A stretch of DNA of 64,000 nucleotides. It comes from Prauserella isguenensis (GTDB taxonomy: Bacteria; Actinomycetota; Actinomycetes; Mycobacteriales; Pseudonocardiaceae). The notes below the pieces were generated by a model, which saw nothing but the letters and a program-made list of their open reading frames with translations, was not told the origin of the DNA and ran no database searches. The position numbers were made by a program, and so were the translations under genes. Below, one piece after another: positions 61,852-64,000 of this stretch (within the stretch, counting starts at the first letter, position 1; every line of letters starts with the position of its first letter). The DNA is taken from NCBI RefSeq assembly GCF_014191605.1, contig NZ_JACHWU010000002.1:496001-560000 (forward strand), written 5' to 3'.

Positions 61852-63633
61852 TCACCAGGAGCGCAGGGTCGCGATCCGCTCCTCGAGCTGCTCCACGGTC
61901 GCCATCGCCGTCGGCGGGCCGCCGCAGATCCGGCGCAGCTCGTTGTGGATCGCGCCGTGCGGCTTCTTCGTCCGGTGGTGGTAGACGCCCACCAGCGTGT
62001 TCAGCTCCTTGCGCAGCGCATGGATCCGCTCCCCGACCGCCTGCGGGCGCGCCGCGGGCTCGGGTGCGGGCTCGGGCTGTTTCGGTTTCCGCCGCTGTTC
62101 GTCGGCGAGCTGCTCCTCCTGCCGTTTACGCAGCAGTGCCCGCACCTGGTCGGGTTCGAGCAGGCCCGGCAGCCCCAGATACTCCTGCTCCTCCTCGCTG
62201 CCCGAGAACACGGCGGTGCCGAACGAGTCGCCGTCGTAGATCACCTGGTCGAGCTCGGCAGAGGCGCCCAGCGAGGTGAACGCCTTCTCCTCCTCACCGG
62301 GCTCGTCCTCGGTCCGGTTGGCCGCGAGCAGCAGCTCGTCGTCCCAGCCGTCGGACTCCCGGTGCGGTGTGCCCAGCACGTGATCGCGTTCGGCCTCCAG
62401 CTGGCTCGCCAGCTCGAGCAGCACCGGCACGCTCGGCAGGAAGATGCTCGCCGTCTCCCCCGGCTTGCGCGCACGTACGAAACGGCCGATGGCCTGCGCG
62501 AAGAACAGCGGCGTGGACGCGCTCGTGGCGTACACGCCGACCGCCAACCGCGGCACGTCGACGCCTTCGGAGACCATCCGCACCGCCACCAGCCACCGCT
62601 CCGTCGAGTCGGCGAACTCACCGATGCGCTGCGTGGCCTTCGGGTCGTCGGAGAGCACGACGACGGGCTGCTCGCCCGCGATGCGCTGGAGGATCTTCGC
62701 GTAGGCGCGCGCGGAGTCCTGGTCGCTCGCGATCACCAGACCACCCGCGTCCGGTATGCCGTTCGCCCGCAGTTGGGACAGCCGCGTGTCGGCGGCCTGC
62801 AGCACCGACGGCACCCACTCCCCACCCGGGTCGAGCGCGGTGCGCCAGGCCCGTGCGGTCTGTTCGGCCGTCAGCGGTTCGCCCAGGCGGGCGGTGAACT
62901 CGTCCCCCGCGCTGGTGCGCCAGGACGCCTCCCCGGAGTAGGCCAGGAACACCACGGGCCGTACGACACCGTCGGCGAGCGCGTCCGAGTAGTTGTAACT
63001 GCTGTCGGCCTTGCTGCGGAGGGCCCCGTCGGCGTCCGGCTCGTAGGTGACGAACGGGATCGGCGAGTCGTCGCTGCGGAACGGCGTACCGGTCAGGGCC
63101 AGCCTGCGGACCGCAGGGGTGCACGCCTCCTCGATGGCCTCGCCCCACGACTTGGCGTCGCCGGCGTGGTGGATCTCGTCGAGGATGACCAGCGTCTTGC
63201 GGTTCTCGGTGCGCACCCGGTGCAGGTTCGGATGCGCGGCGATCTGCGCGTAGGTGACGGCGACGCCCTGGTAGTCCGACGAGGTGACACCGATGGTGTT
63301 GCGGAAGTTCGAGTCGATCGCGATGCCCGCAGCCGCGGCGGAGGACGCCCACTGGTGTTTGAGGTGCTCGGTCGGCGTGACGATCGTGATCGCGTCGATC
63401 GTGCGGTCCGACAACAGCTCGGCGGCCACCCGCAGGCCGAACACCGTCTTACCGGCACCCGGCGTCGCGACCGCGAGGAAGTCCTTCGGCCGCTGCGTGA
63501 GGTACTTGGTCAACGCCCGTCGCTGCCACGCACGCAGCGGCCGGGCCGTCGCGTCGCTGTCGGGCTCCGGTGCGGCCACGGCGCGCTCCTCGCGGCGCGT
63601 CCGAGCCGCCTCCTGGTCCGACGTCGCCGACAC
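61852..63633 (-). CDS. DEAD/DEAH-box (superfamily 2) helicase, XPB/restriction-helicase type
   Basis: 593 aa from a GTG at 63633; an upstream GTG at 63657 is possible. Motif I is ATPGAGKT, motif II DEIHHAG, motif III LTGTPFR, then the helicase C domain with MVSEGVDVPRLAVGVYATSA and QAIGRFVRARKPGE (motifs V and VI). A C-terminal region of about 130 residues is Gln/Glu/Pro-rich then helical. It resembles ComF/UvsW-type SF2 helicases common downstream of sigA in actinobacteria. A role in DNA repair or RNA handling is possible but unproven. Confidence 0.88.
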   Translation of the reverse strand: MSATSDQEAARTRREERAVAAPEPDSDATARPLRAWQRRALTKYLTQRPKDFLAVATPGAGKTVFGLRVAAELLSDRTIDAITIVTPTEHLKHQWASSAAAAGIAIDSNFRNTIGVTSSDYQGVAVTYAQIAAHPNLHRVRTENRKTLVILDEIHHAGDAKSWGEAIEEACTPAVRRLALTGTPFRSDDSPIPFVTYEPDADGALRSKADSSYNYSDALADGVVRPVVFLAYSGEASWRTSAGDEFTARLGEPLTAEQTARAWRTALDPGGEWVPSVLQAADTRLSQLRANGIPDAGGLVIASDQDSARAYAKILQRIAGEQPVVVLSDDPKATQRIGEFADSTERWLVAVRMVSEGVDVPRLAVGVYATSASTPLFFAQAIGRFVRARKPGETASIFLPSVPVLLELASQLEAERDHVLGTPHRESDGWDDELLLAANRTEDEPGEEEKAFTSLGASAELDQVIYDGDSFGTAVFSGSEEEQEYLGLPGLLEPDQVRALLRKRQEEQLADEQRRKPKQPEPAPEPAARPQAVGERIHALRKELNTLVGVYHHRTKKPHGAIHNELRRICGGPPTAMATVEQLEERIATLRSW

Positions 63634-63931
63634 AGCCGATGCACTCCCCTTTCCCACCAGAACCGACAACGGCCACCGGACGCCCCGGTGACCCGCTCGC
63701 GGGCGCCCGCCACACGGCGCGCTCGCACAGCAAAACCCTCCCGCGCCGGCCGGCTCCGGTGGCGGCCGCGTGGTGAGGGCGCGTCGGAAAGAGTACCCGG
63801 ACCGTCCGACGGGATCGGGCCACGGCGGGCCCCCGAGATCGCCCGGCACGGCCTTTTCGTGCGACACGCCGGGGCCGATCTTCCGGGCGGACGCGCCAAC
63901 GCCGCGCCGATAGAGCATGCTGGGACCCGTC

Positions 63932-64000
63932 ATGAACGACCAGAACACCGGCCGGCCCACCGGCGAGGACCCGCCCGCTCGGCCGGGCGGGGGCGACACC
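63932..64000 (+). CDS. Start of an unidentified gene (partial, runs off the right edge)
   Basis: ATG at 63932 followed by 22 codons reading MNDQNTGRPTGEDPPARPGG, a disordered Gly/Pro/Asp-rich N-terminus typical of actinobacterial membrane or envelope proteins. It is divergent from the helicase with about 300 bases between, which otherwise hold nothing recognisable. The product cannot be named from this fragment. Confidence 0.4.
   Translation, partial: MNDQNTGRPTGEDPPARPGGGDT

Noticed and set aside
63634-63931. Upstream extension of the helicase to the right edge
   Set aside because: The open frame continues, but its product is Arg/Gly/Pro-rich without similarity. A ribosome-binding site and helicase-like sequence begin only near 63633.
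1-64000. CRISPR arrays, insertion sequences, prophage, tRNA or rRNA genes
   Set aside because: No regularly spaced repeats, transposase or integrase proteins, tRNA cloverleaf with a T-loop, or rRNA sequence were found on reading both strands.

Overview
The window is about 70% GC chromosome from an actinobacterium, most likely a Pseudonocardiaceae-type organism (Saccharomonospora, Prauserella or Amycolatopsis relatives); the genus is my inference. Evidence: GC-rich third codon positions, many GTG starts, leaderless promoters, actinobacterial families (DUF3000, DUF3159, DUF3710, DUF3093, DUF4193, DUF7455, Cei), HemQ-type heme synthesis, polyphosphate glucokinase and a SigA/HrdB-type sigma factor with an acidic, Lys/Ala-rich N-terminus. 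No phage, transposase, integrase, CRISPR, rRNA or tRNA gene was seen.

Layout. 1-5.1 kb: end of an F420-type oxidoreductase gene, an S9 peptidase, ornithine aminotransferase (rocD) and a DUF2252 protein. 5.2-12.6 kb: a sugar-acid catabolic locus (aldehyde dehydrogenase, Nramp-like permease, KDPG-type aldolase, IlvD/Edd dehydratase, enolase-superfamily dehydratase, GntR regulator) with a repeated candidate operator. 12.8-25.7 kb: PAP2 phosphatase, ZapE ATPase, RibD-like reductase, a lipoprotein hydrolase lacking its nucleophile, a degenerate adenylate-forming protein, a TVP38 membrane protein, a Ser/Thr kinase, MsrB, heme genes hemQ-hemY-hemE and DUF3000. 26.2-37.8 kb: orphan LuxR response regulator, RNase D, fatty-acid oxidation pair fadA-fadB, a secreted C69-like peptidase, a two-component system and dxs.

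37.8-46 kb: gluconate module (GntR, GntK, GntP), L-lactate module (LldR-type regulator, LctP, LldD) and a trypsin-fold intracellular protease. 46-58.4 kb: TrmA-type RNA methyltransferase, KimA-like potassium transporter with two TrkA/RCK proteins, DUF3159, OB-fold protein, hydrolase, DUF3710, dut, DUF3093, DUF4193, Cei, suhB, ppgK. 58.5-64 kb: sigA, EamA exporter, DUF7455 zinc protein, a superfamily 2 helicase and the start of a further gene.

The backbone keeps the order of the Mycobacterium tuberculosis block Rv2670c-Rv2703, and the catabolic and signalling modules are inserted between its members. Almost every convergent gene pair is separated by a strong hairpin. About a dozen genes have a TAnnnT-type -10 box ending 6-8 bases before the start codon, which predicts leaderless mRNAs. 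The most notable items are the Nramp-like permease without metal motifs inside a sugar-acid locus, two adjacent pseudo-enzymes, a kinase whose expected start codon is missing, the KimA-TrkA potassium locus, and a divergent leaderless dut/DUF3093 promoter with overlapping -10 boxes.
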